Source of the DNA: a bacterium 1xD8-48
GTDB taxonomy: Bacteria > Bacillota > Clostridia > Lachnospirales > Lachnospiraceae
Assembly: GCA_009917455.1 (NCBI GenBank)
Contig: QZDS01000043.1
Coordinates: 1 to 33,827, forward strand
DNA: 33,827 nt
Direction: 5' to 3'
Below the pieces are notes generated by a model, which did no database searches, was not told the origin of the DNA, and was given only the letters and a program-made list of their open reading frames with translations. Position 1 is the first letter of the stretch. Each line of letters opens with the position of its first letter. The position numbers and the translations under genes are program-made. Below are positions 16,235 through 24,224 of the stretch, piece by piece.

Positions 16235-16501
16235 ATGGACGCAAAGACAACGAGTATAGTAGCATATCTGTCATGGATTGGATTTTTGATTGCACTTCTT
16301 GCGGGAGATAAGGAAGGCGCCAGATTTCACATGAATCAGGCTCTTGTGATTTTACTCTTTTCCATGATTGCGGTAATTCCATGTATCGGCTGGATTTGGG
16401 GCATATTCATGGTCGTGTGCTGGATATTGGGCTTTGTTGCCGCAATCAATCAGGAGGAAAAGGAAGTTCCTTTGATTGGGCAAATCAGGCTTTTGAAATA
16501 G
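16235..16501 (+). CDS. Small membrane protein, DUF4870-like
   Basis: Encodes 88 residues. A start of the type TSIVAYLSWIGFLIALLAGD, then ARFHMNQAL, then two closely packed hydrophobic helices is the layout of DUF4870/Tic20-like small membrane proteins, here without the longer loop. GGAGG (16221-16225) lies 9 nt before the ATG. It lies 18 nt after the DUF2752 gene and ends the three-gene unit at a shared terminator. Function unknown. Confidence 0.75.
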   Translation: MDAKTTSIVAYLSWIGFLIALLAGDKEGARFHMNQALVILLFSMIAVIPCIGWIWGIFMVVCWILGFVAAINQEEKEVPLIGQIRLLK

Positions 16502-16521
16502 AAACAAAAAGAATATAAAAA

Positions 16522-16580
16522 CCATAAAAAACTGCCGGACACGCTTTTCCAACAGAGCCAGTGTGTCCGGCAGTTTTTAT
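16522..16580. terminator. Bidirectional terminator between convergent genes
   Basis: CCATAAAAAACTGCCGGACAC (16522-16542) is complementary to GTGTCCGGCAGTTTTTATGG (16561-16580) apart from one extra A. T-runs exist on both strands, so it can serve the plus-strand membrane gene and the minus-strand lipoprotein gene. Confidence 0.92.
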
Positions 16581-16621
16581 GGAAATAAGTCAACATTCCC
16601 GCAGCAGGCAAATATGCCCTG

Positions 16622-17206
16622 TTATTCCTCCGGCATTTCCCCTTCCGCACCGGAATCCTCTCCGTCGCCGGCCGCCTCGTTGTCCGTATCACCGGCGACG
16701 GCATTTTCGTTCGAAGCATCTTCCCCGTCTTCCGTTTCTTCCTCGTCATAGGTGAAAATTTCCTCAGGGATATTACCGTGCAGTATAGAAATGATGTATT
16801 GAAGTCTTACATTGGCGCATTCATAATTATAATAAGCCATCTCCGCGGCAGTGGCGTCGAAGCTTTCACCCTCATATGCCTGATGATAACAGGAAACAGC
16901 CTCCGACATATATCTGCTGGCCTCGTCCGCAAGCTCGTCCACACCAGGAAACCCGCCCGGAACCTCAAGCGCCGCCATTTGCTCAAAGGAGGTATTCATG
17001 GAATCTAAAAGCGAAAGCAGCGCGGCAGGCGCATTTTCATCACTTGGGTCAATAGCGTTGATAGACGAGTCAAATATCCTGACGTTTTCAAAGAACTGGT
17101 TCATGTTCGCCTTGTAGTTTTCAATTTCGGCATTGTCCCCGCAGCCTGTTGCCGCTGTCAGAAGGACTATGAGAACTATAAGAAATTTTACATTCAGATT
17201 TTTCAA
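16622..17206 (-). CDS. Putative secreted lipoprotein with acidic tail
   Basis: Encodes 194 residues if translation begins at TTG 17206, the only start near the signal peptide; GGAGG lies 7 nt upstream. The signal peptide is KNLNVKFLIVLIVLLTAATG followed by Cys22 (lipobox T-G-C), so export and lipid anchoring are predicted. The middle (about 25-145) is helical with Met/Glu/Asn-rich segments; the last 45 residues are almost entirely Asp, Glu, Asn, Ala and Gly. No enzyme motif is visible. A longer frame to ATG 17308 exists but would bury the signal peptide, so it is rejected. It converges on the DUF4870-like gene. Confidence 0.75.
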   Translation of the reverse strand: MKNLNVKFLIVLIVLLTAATGCGDNAEIENYKANMNQFFENVRIFDSSINAIDPSDENAPAALLSLLDSMNTSFEQMAALEVPGGFPGVDELADEASRYMSEAVSCYHQAYEGESFDATAAEMAYYNYECANVRLQYIISILHGNIPEEIFTYDEEETEDGEDASNENAVAGDTDNEAAGDGEDSGAEGEMPEE

Positions 17207-17298
17207 AATAAATCCTCCGGATTCTTTTGTATTGCCGCAGCAGATGGGTTGATATCCGCCCGAAGCTGACAGCTTTATGACAATTCTGTCCTGACAAC

Positions 17299-17327
17299 AA
17301 GGTATCACAGTTGATATTTAAAGTCAA
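17299..17327 (-). promoter_or_regulatory. Candidate lipoprotein promoter
   Basis: On the minus strand TTGACT (17327-17322), 17 nt, TACCTT (17304-17299). The -35 is good, the -10 weak. Confidence 0.35.
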
Positions 17328-17519
17328 CCGTCCGCCCGAAACAGTCTTTAATTGTATGCCGGAATCTGACCGGAATTTCCTGATATAAAGCAAAAATTAT
17401 CTCATTTCCCCTGAAATTTGTAGAAATCAATTAAAAAAAGTTAAATTCTATCCCCATAAAATGATATATTTGTAAATTGTAGTTTTCTTGATTTTATGCT
17501 AACATTGAAAAAGTGACAT

Positions 17520-17586
17520 TGCCAGGCGGATACCTGGCATGAAAAGAGTTTATATCGGCGCTGCAATTAAAGACAGAGGGCAGTGC
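17520..17586 (+). promoter_or_regulatory. Two-hairpin leader of the metH-like gene
   Basis: Stem 1 is TGCCAGG (17520-17526) with CCTGGCA (17533-17539), loop 6 nt. Stem 2 is GCGCTGC (17558-17564) with GCAGTGC (17580-17586), one G-U pair, loop 15 nt. Stem 2 ends a few bases before the ribosome site. A regulatory role is possible but not shown. Confidence 0.4.
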
Positions 17587-17600
17587 GGAAATGAGGAGAC

Positions 17601-20201
17601 GTGAATACAGAGGATTTCAGGAAATTTACGGAAAACAGACTGATTTTTCTGGACGGGGCGACAGGCTCCAATCTGATAAAGCGGGGAATGCCGGCCGGCG
17701 TATGCCCGGAGACATGGATTTTGGAACACCCGGATATTTTTAAAGGGCTGCAGAAGGAATATGTGGAGGCAGGAAGCAATATTCTCTATGCGCCGACCTT
17801 TACGGCCAACCGCATCAAACTTGCGGAGTACGGCCTTGAGGGCAGAATAGAAGAAATTAATCACAGGCTGGTTGCACTCTCAAAGGAAGCGGCGGATGGA
17901 AAAGCGTTTGTAGCCGGAGATATCACCATGACGGGCCGCCAGCTTTTTCCCATGGGGAATCTGGATTTTGAGGAGCTTATCTGTGTTTATAAGGAGCAGA
18001 TTAAGCTGCTTGCCGACGCCGGAGCTGACCTTTTGGTGGTGGAGACCATGATGAGCCTTCAGGAAACCCGGGCGGCGGTCATTGCGGCAAAGGAGGTCTG
18101 CGGACTGCCGGTAATGGCAAGTCTTACCTTTGAGGCGGACGGACGGACCCTTTACGGAACGGACGGCGTGACAGCGGCTGTGACACTTGAAAAGCTGGGC
18201 GTATGCGCTGTGGGCGCCAACTGCTCCACCGGTCCCGATAAGATGGCCGGTCTCATAGAAGTCATGGCCGGTGCGGTGGCGATTCCGATTATTGCGAAGC
18301 CCAATGCGGGGATGCCCGGATTAAACAGCCGGGGAGAAACGGTCTATGATATGAGCGCCGATATTTTTGCCGCTGAAATGATTAAGCTGGCAAAGGCAGG
18401 GGCAGGTATTTTAGGCGGCTGCTGCGGCACCACGCCGGAATATATTGAAAAGCTGGTAAAGGCGACGCGAAGCGGAGCGGAAGCTGACCTTGTCCCAATG
18501 GACGGTTCAGAGGAAAGCTTCCCGAAAGCCCCGGCACGGACGTCCGGCTCACAACGCGGACAGAGAATGCGCTATCTTTCCGGCGAGCGCAAAACGGTCG
18601 CTTTCGGACTGGATTCCCCATTTATGATTGTAGGGGAGCGCATTAATCCCACAGGCAAAAAAAGGCTCCAGAACGAGCTGCAGGAAGGCCGGCTTGATAT
18701 GGTTCTGTCCTTTGCGGAAGAACAGGAGGAAAACGGCGCGGCGCTTCTGGATATCAATATGGGAATGAGCGGCATTGACGAGAAAGAAATGATGCTGAAA
18801 GCGCTGGATGAGGTCACGGCAGCCTCCAACCTTCCCCTTTCCATCGATTCCAGTCATGTGGATGTGATTGAGGCGGCTCTTCGAAGATATCCCGGACGGG
18901 CGCTGATTAACTCCATTTCCGGGGAAACGGAAAAGCTCAAAAAGCTTCTCCCTCTGGCAAAAAAGTATGGAGCCATGTTTATTCTCCTTCCTCTTTCCGA
19001 CAAAGGACTGCCGGAGAGCCTGGAGGAAAAAATTGAAATTATTGATAAAATCTGCCGTATGGCATTTGAAATCGGTCTCACAAAGGAAGATATTGTGGTG
19101 GACGGTCTGGTGACCACGGCAGGCGTAAATCCGGGAGCGGCAGGCGAGGTGCTTGAAGTGATTCGTTACTGCAAAGGTAAAGGCCTTGCGACCATCTGCG
19201 GGCTGTCCAATATTTCTTTCGGGCTGCCGGAGAGGAGCTTCGTAAACACAGCATTCCTTACCATGGCGATTCAGGCCGGGCTTACCATGGCCATAGCCAA
19301 TCCCTCCCAGGAGCTTTTGGTGAACACGGCTTTTGCCAGCGACCTTCTGATGAATAAAGAGGGCGGGGATATCCGCTATATTGAGAGAATGAACGATTAC
19401 CAGCCGAGGATTCCGGCAACTGCCGTACCGGCCAAAGGGGGTTCGGCAGTCGGAAACATTGTATCTGGCGGAGGGGCTTCGTCAGCCGGGGACATGGTTT
19501 CTGCCGGGGCAAAAGACGCAGCCCTGACTGCATCTCCAAATACAGCGGGGGCCAGGACGGAAAACCTCTCATCCGGCAATCAGATTTATCAGGATGTGAT
19601 GAAAGGCAACAGGAAGCAGATAAAAGAGCATACAAAAGCTGCGGTAGAAAGCGGTCAGGAGGCGGCTTTTATCTTAAACGAGCTGCTTCTTCCCGCCATT
19701 GGCGAGGTAGGGGATTTGTTTGACAAAGGGAAATATTTCCTTCCCCAGCTTATCGCAAGCGCGGAAGCCATGAAGCTTTCTATTGAATATTTAGAGCCTT
19801 TTCTTGCCACGGAAAATGCCGGGGCGGAAATGCCCACGGTGGTTATCGCCACAGTGAAGGGCGATATTCATGATATCGGAAAAAATCTGGTGGCTCTGAT
19901 GCTGAAAAACCACGGTTTTCAGGTGGTTGATTTGGGAAAGGATGTTCCCAGGGAAGTAATTGCCGGGGAGGCGGTAAAGCACCGCGCAAAGATTATCGCG
20001 CTGTCCGCCCTTATGACCACGACCATGCAGGAGATGAAGCGGGTGGTGGACTATGTAAGGCAGGAGCAGCTCGACATAAAAATAATGATTGGCGGCGCGG
20101 TGATAACTCCCGAATACGCAAGAGAAATCGGCGCCGACGGATATTCGAAGGATGCGGCGGACGCTGTCAGGGTGGCAAAGGAGCTTCTTGGAATGCAATG
20201 A
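17601..20201 (+). CDS. metH: Cobalamin-dependent methionine synthase core (no reactivation domain)
   Basis: An 866-residue protein with three MetH modules. The homocysteine S-methyltransferase barrel (about 5-290) has zinc ligands Cys208 (GANCSTGP) and Cys274-Cys275 (GGCCGT). The pterin-binding methyltetrahydrofolate barrel (about 340-590) has VGERINPTGKK and LDINMG. After a linker (about 605-660) rich in Ala, Gly and Ser come the cobalamin cap and the B12 domain, with the DIHDIG lower-ligand motif and His757. The C-terminal SAM-binding activation domain of E. coli MetH (about 1200 residues in total) is absent; reactivation would need a separate protein. The GTG start follows GAGGAG by 4 nt. 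Methyl transfer from methyltetrahydrofolate to homocysteine is the expected reaction; other methyl acceptors are possible in this trimmed class. Confidence 0.92.
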   Translation: MNTEDFRKFTENRLIFLDGATGSNLIKRGMPAGVCPETWILEHPDIFKGLQKEYVEAGSNILYAPTFTANRIKLAEYGLEGRIEEINHRLVALSKEAADGKAFVAGDITMTGRQLFPMGNLDFEELICVYKEQIKLLADAGADLLVVETMMSLQETRAAVIAAKEVCGLPVMASLTFEADGRTLYGTDGVTAAVTLEKLGVCAVGANCSTGPDKMAGLIEVMAGAVAIPIIAKPNAGMPGLNSRGETVYDMSADIFAAEMIKLAKAGAGILGGCCGTTPEYIEKLVKATRSGAEADLVPMDGSEESFPKAPARTSGSQRGQRMRYLSGERKTVAFGLDSPFMIVGERINPTGKKRLQNELQEGRLDMVLSFAEEQEENGAALLDINMGMSGIDEKEMMLKALDEVTAASNLPLSIDSSHVDVIEAALRRYPGRALINSISGETEKLKKLLPLAKKYGAMFILLPLSDKGLPESLEEKIEIIDKICRMAFEIGLTKEDIVVDGLVTTAGVNPGAAGEVLEVIRYCKGKGLATICGLSNISFGLPERSFVNTAFLTMAIQAGLTMAIANPSQELLVNTAFASDLLMNKEGGDIRYIERMNDYQPRIPATAVPAKGGSAVGNIVSGGGASSAGDMVSAGAKDAALTASPNTAGARTENLSSGNQIYQDVMKGNRKQIKEHTKAAVESGQEAAFILNELLLPAIGEVGDLFDKGKYFLPQLIASAEAMKLSIEYLEPFLATENAGAEMPTVVIATVKGDIHDIGKNLVALMLKNHGFQVVDLGKDVPREVIAGEAVKHRAKIIALSALMTTTMQEMKRVVDYVRQEQLDIKIMIGGAVITPEYAREIGADGYSKDAADAVRVAKELLGMQ

Positions 20202-20240
20202 GCACCTGGCAGCTGTTGAATGAGGGAGAGATATAAGATT

Positions 20241-20256
20241 TGCAGGAAATCCTGCA
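20241..20256. promoter_or_regulatory. 16-nt inverted repeat upstream of ilvB
   Basis: TGCAGGA-AA-TCCTGCA is a perfect 7-bp dyad with a 2-nt centre, 25 nt before the ilvB start. The very short loop favours an operator over an RNA hairpin. The cognate protein is unknown. Confidence 0.4.
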
Positions 20257-20281
20257 GCATTATCATAGAAAGGATGAGAAA

Positions 20282-21898
20282 ATGACAGGAGCAGATGCAA
20301 TTATAAAGTGTTTGGAAGAGGAAGGCGTGGAATATGTGTTTGGCTACCCGGGCGTGGCTATCTGCCCGTTTTACAACAGTATTCTTTCGTCGCCTGTTGA
20401 AACAATCCTGATAAGGACAGAGCAGAATGCGGCTCATGCAGCCAGCGGCTTTTTCAGGGTATCCGGCAAGGTGGGCGTGTGCGCCGTGACCTCAGGCCCG
20501 GGGGCAACCAACGTACTTACGGGAATCGCCACAGCTTTTGCGGACAGCATTCCCCTTGTCTGCATCACGGGGCAGGTAAATTCGGAATTAATCGGCAGCG
20601 ACGTGTTCCAGGAGGCGGATATTACGGGAGCGGCGGAATCCTTTGTGAAATACAGCTATCTGGTAAAGGATGTAAACGATATTCCCCGCATTTTCAAGGA
20701 GGCGTTCCACATTGCAAACACAGGAAGAAGAGGGCCGGTTCTGATTGACGTTCCCTGCGACATTCAGAATGCGGAGATAAAGAAGTTTTCATACCCGGAA
20801 ACGGTGTTCATGCGAACCTACAAGCCCACGGTAAAAGGCAATATCGTACAGATAAAAAAAGTGGTGGCGGAGCTTGAAAAGGCACGTCGTCCGCTGATTT
20901 GCGCAGGGGGCGGCGTACTTTTGTCCGGCGCGGAAACAGAGCTTTTAGCCTTTGCCGAAAAGAAGCAGATACCTGTGGTCTCCACCATGATGGGAATCGG
21001 CGTTATGCCCACAAGGCACCCTTTGTATTTCGGTATGGTAGGCAATAACGGAAAAGCCTATGCCAACCGCGCCATGAACGAATCCGACCTTCTGCTGATG
21101 GTGGGGGCGAGAGTTGCTGACCGCGCCGTGAATCAGCCGGATTTGATTATGAATAATAAAGTACTGATACATATGGATGTTGACCCGGCGGAAATCGGTA
21201 AGAACGTAGGTCCCACGATTCCCCTTGTAGGCGACGCCAGGCATATTTTTGAGGACCTTCTTGCCCAGGAATTTTCCTGTAAATGCGAAGACTGGGTATC
21301 GACGCTTAAGGGTTACAGACAGACCATGGCTCCGAAAAGAAACCCGGATCCCGCCTATGTTGACCCAGCAAAATTTATCACCATGCTTTCCGATAAGATG
21401 GAGGAGGACGGCGTTTATGTCGCCGATGTGGGGCAGAACCAAATCTGGTCCTGCGGATATCATGTGGTGAAAAAAGGCAGGTTTCTGACCTCCGGGGGAA
21501 TGGGAACCATGGGGTATTCTATTCCGGCCGCCATGGGTGCAAAGCTGGCGGATAAACGCAGACAGGTGATTGCCGTCTGCGGGGACGGCTCCTTTCAGAT
21601 GTCCATGATGGAGCTTGCCACCATGCGCCAGCATAATATTCCGGTAAAAATCATTGTGCTTAAGAATAATTATCTGGGAATGGTGCGGGAGTTTCAGCAT
21701 TACACTTATAAGGACAATTACTCTGTGGTGGATTTGTCGGGAAGCCCGGATTTGGAGAAGCTTTCCTCCGCCTACGATATGAAATTCCTCCGCCTTGAGA
21801 ATATGGATAAGGCTGAGAATATTTTGGATGAGTTTCTGGAAAAGGATGAATCGGTGCTGCTTGAATGCATCATTAATCCTATGGATTTGGTGAAATAG
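20282..21898 (+). CDS. ilvB: Acetolactate synthase large subunit
   Basis: A 538-residue thiamine-diphosphate enzyme. Glu47 in RTEQNAAHAA activates the cofactor, TSGPGATN is the conserved N-terminal loop, and GDGSFQM (about 435) starts the GDG-x-NN metal/ThDP motif. It condenses pyruvate (or pyruvate and 2-oxobutyrate), the first step to valine, leucine and isoleucine. AAAGGATGAG before ATG 20282 sets the start; an in-frame TTG at 20240 is less likely. It is somewhat shorter than the common 560-570 residues. The regulatory subunit follows 13 nt later, which supports anabolic acetolactate synthase and not another ThDP enzyme. Confidence 0.93.
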   Translation: MTGADAIIKCLEEEGVEYVFGYPGVAICPFYNSILSSPVETILIRTEQNAAHAASGFFRVSGKVGVCAVTSGPGATNVLTGIATAFADSIPLVCITGQVNSELIGSDVFQEADITGAAESFVKYSYLVKDVNDIPRIFKEAFHIANTGRRGPVLIDVPCDIQNAEIKKFSYPETVFMRTYKPTVKGNIVQIKKVVAELEKARRPLICAGGGVLLSGAETELLAFAEKKQIPVVSTMMGIGVMPTRHPLYFGMVGNNGKAYANRAMNESDLLLMVGARVADRAVNQPDLIMNNKVLIHMDVDPAEIGKNVGPTIPLVGDARHIFEDLLAQEFSCKCEDWVSTLKGYRQTMAPKRNPDPAYVDPAKFITMLSDKMEEDGVYVADVGQNQIWSCGYHVVKKGRFLTSGGMGTMGYSIPAAMGAKLADKRRQVIAVCGDGSFQMSMMELATMRQHNIPVKIIVLKNNYLGMVREFQHYTYKDNYSVVDLSGSPDLEKLSSAYDMKFLRLENMDKAENILDEFLEKDESVLLECIINPMDLVK

Positions 21899-21911
21899 GA
21901 GGTGAGTGGTT

Positions 21912-22397
21912 ATGAAGAAAATCTATTCCGTACTGGTGGAAAACCGTTCCGGCGTGCTCTGTAAGGTGGCAGGACTCTTTTCCAGGAGATGCTTTAACAT
22001 CGACTCCCTTGCGGTGGGAGAGACAGACGACTCCGCCGTTTCCTGTATGACGATTGTAAGCAGCGGAGATAAGCGTACTATCGAGCAGATCGAGAAGCAG
22101 CTTAACAAAAAGCTTGACGTAATTAAAGTAAAAACCTTTGACGAGATGAGCAGCATCAGCAGAGAGCTTCTTCTCATGAAAGTAAAATACAACAAATCCA
22201 ACCGGAGGGATATCATGGAGGTCTGCGAAATCATGGGCGCCAGGATTGTGGATATGTCAAAAAACATGATGCTCATCCAGATGTGCGACATTCCGGAGCG
22301 GATTCAGCTCTTTATCGGTATGTTTAAGAGCGTCAGTATCGTGGAGGTTGCCCGCACCGGCACCCTGGCTTTGCAGAAATGCAATGAGACAGAATAA
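21912..22397 (+). CDS. ilvN: Acetolactate synthase regulatory subunit, copy 1
   Basis: Encodes 161 residues: an N-terminal ACT domain (KKIYSVLVENRSGVLCKVAG at the start) and the C-terminal ALS small-subunit domain (about 80-158). ACT domains bind valine and confer feedback inhibition. AGGAGG (21897-21902), which overlaps the ilvB stop, is 9 nt from ATG 21912; GTG 21906 is too close. It is coupled to ilvB. It is clearly diverged from the second copy: LFSRRCFNID against LFSRRGYNIE, with Ser-rich text where copy 2 has Gly-Asp-Pro-Arg. Confidence 0.92.
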   Translation: MKKIYSVLVENRSGVLCKVAGLFSRRCFNIDSLAVGETDDSAVSCMTIVSSGDKRTIEQIEKQLNKKLDVIKVKTFDEMSSISRELLLMKVKYNKSNRRDIMEVCEIMGARIVDMSKNMMLIQMCDIPERIQLFIGMFKSVSIVEVARTGTLALQKCNETE

Positions 22398-22428
22398 AAT
22401 AAATCAATTTTATAGTTAATTATGTAAG

Positions 22429-22457
22429 TTGACTTTTTCGGGAGATATTGATAAAAT
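22429..22457 (+). promoter_or_regulatory. Promoter of the second regulatory-subunit gene and ilvC
   Basis: TTGACT (22429-22434), 17 nt, TAAAAT (22452-22457), 28 nt before the TTG start. It splits the branched-chain cluster into at least two transcription starts. Confidence 0.65.
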
Positions 22458-22485
22458 ATTTTTCGAATGTTAGGAGGACGGGCAA

Positions 22486-22983
22486 TTGCAAAGAAAAGTA
22501 TTTCAACTTCTGGTAGATAACAATGCCGGTACTTTAAGCCGGATTTCAGGGCTTTTCTCAAGGAGAGGCTACAATATCGAAAGCATTACCGCAGGCGTCA
22601 TCGGAGACCCCCGCTACACGCGGATTACCATTACGGCGTCTGGCGAGGATGAAGTTCTCGACCAGATAGAAAAGCAGGTGGCCAAGCTGGTGGACGTGCG
22701 GGATATCAAGGAGCTTAAGCCGGAGAGCAGCGTCTACCGGGAACTGGCGCTTATCAAGGTTCGGGCAAACAGCGAGCAGAGGCAGGGAATCATAGCCGTC
22801 GCGGATATTTTCCGGGCGAAAATCATTGATGTTGCTTTTGACAGCTTAATAATCGAGCTTACCGGAAATCAGGCAAAGCTTGATGCCTTTATCAGCCTTC
22901 TGGAAGGCTACGAAATACTGGAGGTTGCAAGAACCGGAATTGCAGGGCTCCTTCGGGGGTCGGAAAACGTTACTTATCTGTAG
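22486..22983 (+). CDS. ilvN: Acetolactate synthase regulatory subunit, copy 2
   Basis: Encodes 165 residues with an ACT domain and the ALS C-terminal domain, opening QRKVFQLLVDNNAGTLSRIS. It matches the canonical IlvN/IlvH consensus better than copy 1 (GLFSRRGYNIESI, then TRITI and DVRDI). Translation starts at TTG: AGGAGG (22472-22477) lies 8 nt upstream, and no ATG or GTG is near. It has its own promoter and precedes ilvC by 98 nt. Two different regulatory chains could give two feedback behaviours to one catalytic subunit, or one may serve a large subunit encoded elsewhere. Confidence 0.92.
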   Translation: MQRKVFQLLVDNNAGTLSRISGLFSRRGYNIESITAGVIGDPRYTRITITASGEDEVLDQIEKQVAKLVDVRDIKELKPESSVYRELALIKVRANSEQRQGIIAVADIFRAKIIDVAFDSLIIELTGNQAKLDAFISLLEGYEILEVARTGIAGLLRGSENVTYL

Positions 22984-23081
22984 AAGGCAGGTCGGCAATA
23001 TTATCGGATTTCAGGACTCAGAAATCTGTTTAATATAAGAAAGAGGTTTAACATAAACAGGAAAAAGAGGAGGAGTCAGAG

Positions 23082-24101
23082 ATGGCAAATATTTATTATC
23101 AGGAGGATTGCAACCTTTCCATGCTGGACGGGAAGACAATCGCGGTTATCGGTTACGGAAGTCAGGGACATGCGCATGCGCTGAATGCAAAGGAATCAGG
23201 GTGCCATGTGATTATCGGTCTCTATGAAGGTTCAAAGTCATGGGCAAAAGCCGAGGCACAGGGCTTTGAGGTATATACAGCGGCAGAAGCGACCAGGAAG
23301 GCAGACATTATCATGATTCTGATTAATGATGAGCTTCAGGCGGCTATGTATAAGAAGGATATTGAACCCAATCTGGAAGAGGGAAATATGCTGATGTTTG
23401 CTCACGGCTTCAATATTCATTTCGGACAGATTGTACCGCCCAGTAACGTAGACGTTACCATGATTGCGCCTAAGGGACCCGGGCATACGGTAAGAAGCGA
23501 ATATCAGGCCGGAAAAGGCGTTCCCTGTCTGGTAGCCGTTCACCAGGACGCCACAGGAAAGGCGCTTGACAAGGCGCTTGCTTACGCCCTTGCCATCGGC
23601 GGCGCAAGAGCAGGAGTTTTGGAAACCACCTTCAGAACAGAAACGGAAACGGATTTGTTCGGCGAGCAGGCGGTTCTGTGCGGCGGCGTGTGCGCGCTGA
23701 TGCAGGCAGGTTTTGAGACCCTGACTGAAGCAGGCTATGATGCAAGAAACGCATATTTTGAGTGTATCCATGAGATGAAGCTGATTGTTGACCTTATCTA
23801 TCAGTCAGGCTTTGAGGGCATGAGGTATTCCATTTCCAATACTGCCGAATACGGCGATTATATTACAGGCCCTAAGATTATCACAGAGGAAACCAGGAAG
23901 ACCATGAAGAAGATTTTAAAAGACATTCAGGACGGTTCTTTTGCAAAGGATTTCCTTCTGGATATGTCACCCGCCGGCGGACAGGCACACTTTAAGGCAA
24001 TGAGAAAGCTTGCCTCAGAGCATCCGTCAGAGCAGGTGGGAAAAGAAATCCGTAAGCTGTACAGCTGGAACAATGAAAGCGACAAGCTGATAAATAACTA
24101 A
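23082..24101 (+). CDS. ilvC: Ketol-acid reductoisomerase
   Basis: A 339-residue class I enzyme. The Rossmann motif is GYGSQGHAHALN (24-35), and Ser51 and Ser53 in EGSKSW suggest NADPH use. The C-terminal knotted domain has DLFGEQAVLCGG with metal-binding Asp and Glu. It isomerises and reduces acetolactate or acetohydroxybutyrate, the step after acetolactate synthase. AGGAGG precedes the ATG. A terminator directly follows, separating it from leuC. Confidence 0.96.
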   Translation: MANIYYQEDCNLSMLDGKTIAVIGYGSQGHAHALNAKESGCHVIIGLYEGSKSWAKAEAQGFEVYTAAEATRKADIIMILINDELQAAMYKKDIEPNLEEGNMLMFAHGFNIHFGQIVPPSNVDVTMIAPKGPGHTVRSEYQAGKGVPCLVAVHQDATGKALDKALAYALAIGGARAGVLETTFRTETETDLFGEQAVLCGGVCALMQAGFETLTEAGYDARNAYFECIHEMKLIVDLIYQSGFEGMRYSISNTAEYGDYITGPKIITEETRKTMKKILKDIQDGSFAKDFLLDMSPAGGQAHFKAMRKLASEHPSEQVGKEIRKLYSWNNESDKLINN

Positions 24102-24110
24102 ACAGGACAA

Positions 24111-24140
24111 AAGGCGGCAGAACAACATTTGCCGCTTTTT
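24111..24140 (+). terminator. Intrinsic terminator after ilvC
   Basis: GCGGCA (24114-24119) and TGCCGC (24130-24135), 10-nt loop, flanked by AA and followed by TTTTT. Confidence 0.75.
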
Positions 24141-24163
24141 ATGTATGTGCTGACGCGGCATAC

Positions 24164-24197
24164 GTCCGCCATAACGGACAGAAGTTTTTTCTGTTCG
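24164..24197 (+). promoter_or_regulatory. Mutually exclusive hairpins in the leuC leader
   Basis: GTCCG (24164-24168) can pair with CGGAC (24175-24179). The same CGGAC segment can instead pair as CGGACAGAA (24175-24183) with TTCTGTTCG (24189-24197), a 9-bp stem with one G-T pair. Such alternatives are typical of leader switches. No T-run follows the second stem, so any effect may be on translation. Confidence 0.45.
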
Positions 24198-24224
24198 ATT
24201 AAAAATGTTTGGAGGATATGATTT

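Larger units (their letters stand above)
17207..17600. other. 394-nt divergent regulatory region between lipoprotein and metH-like gene
   Basis: The stretch has no gene. It holds a candidate minus-strand promoter for the lipoprotein, an AT-rich centre (about 17380-17480), a weak plus-strand promoter for the methionine synthase gene (TTGTAG 17477-17482, 17 nt, TAACAT 17500-17505), and a two-hairpin leader (listed separately). I looked for cobalamin, SAM-I and T-box signatures and saw none. Confidence 0.6.

Noticed and set aside
17501..17600. Cobalamin, SAM-I or THF riboswitch before metH
   Set aside because: No conserved core (for example a B12 box or SAM-I junction) could be found; only two simple stems.
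20945..21700. 251-residue minus-strand frame within ilvB
   Set aside because: Antisense shadow of a well-conserved enzyme.
24141..24221. 26-codon frame upstream of leuC as leader peptide
   Set aside because: It contains only one Leu codon and no Val/Ile run, and no ribosome site precedes it, so classical leucine attenuation is not supported.
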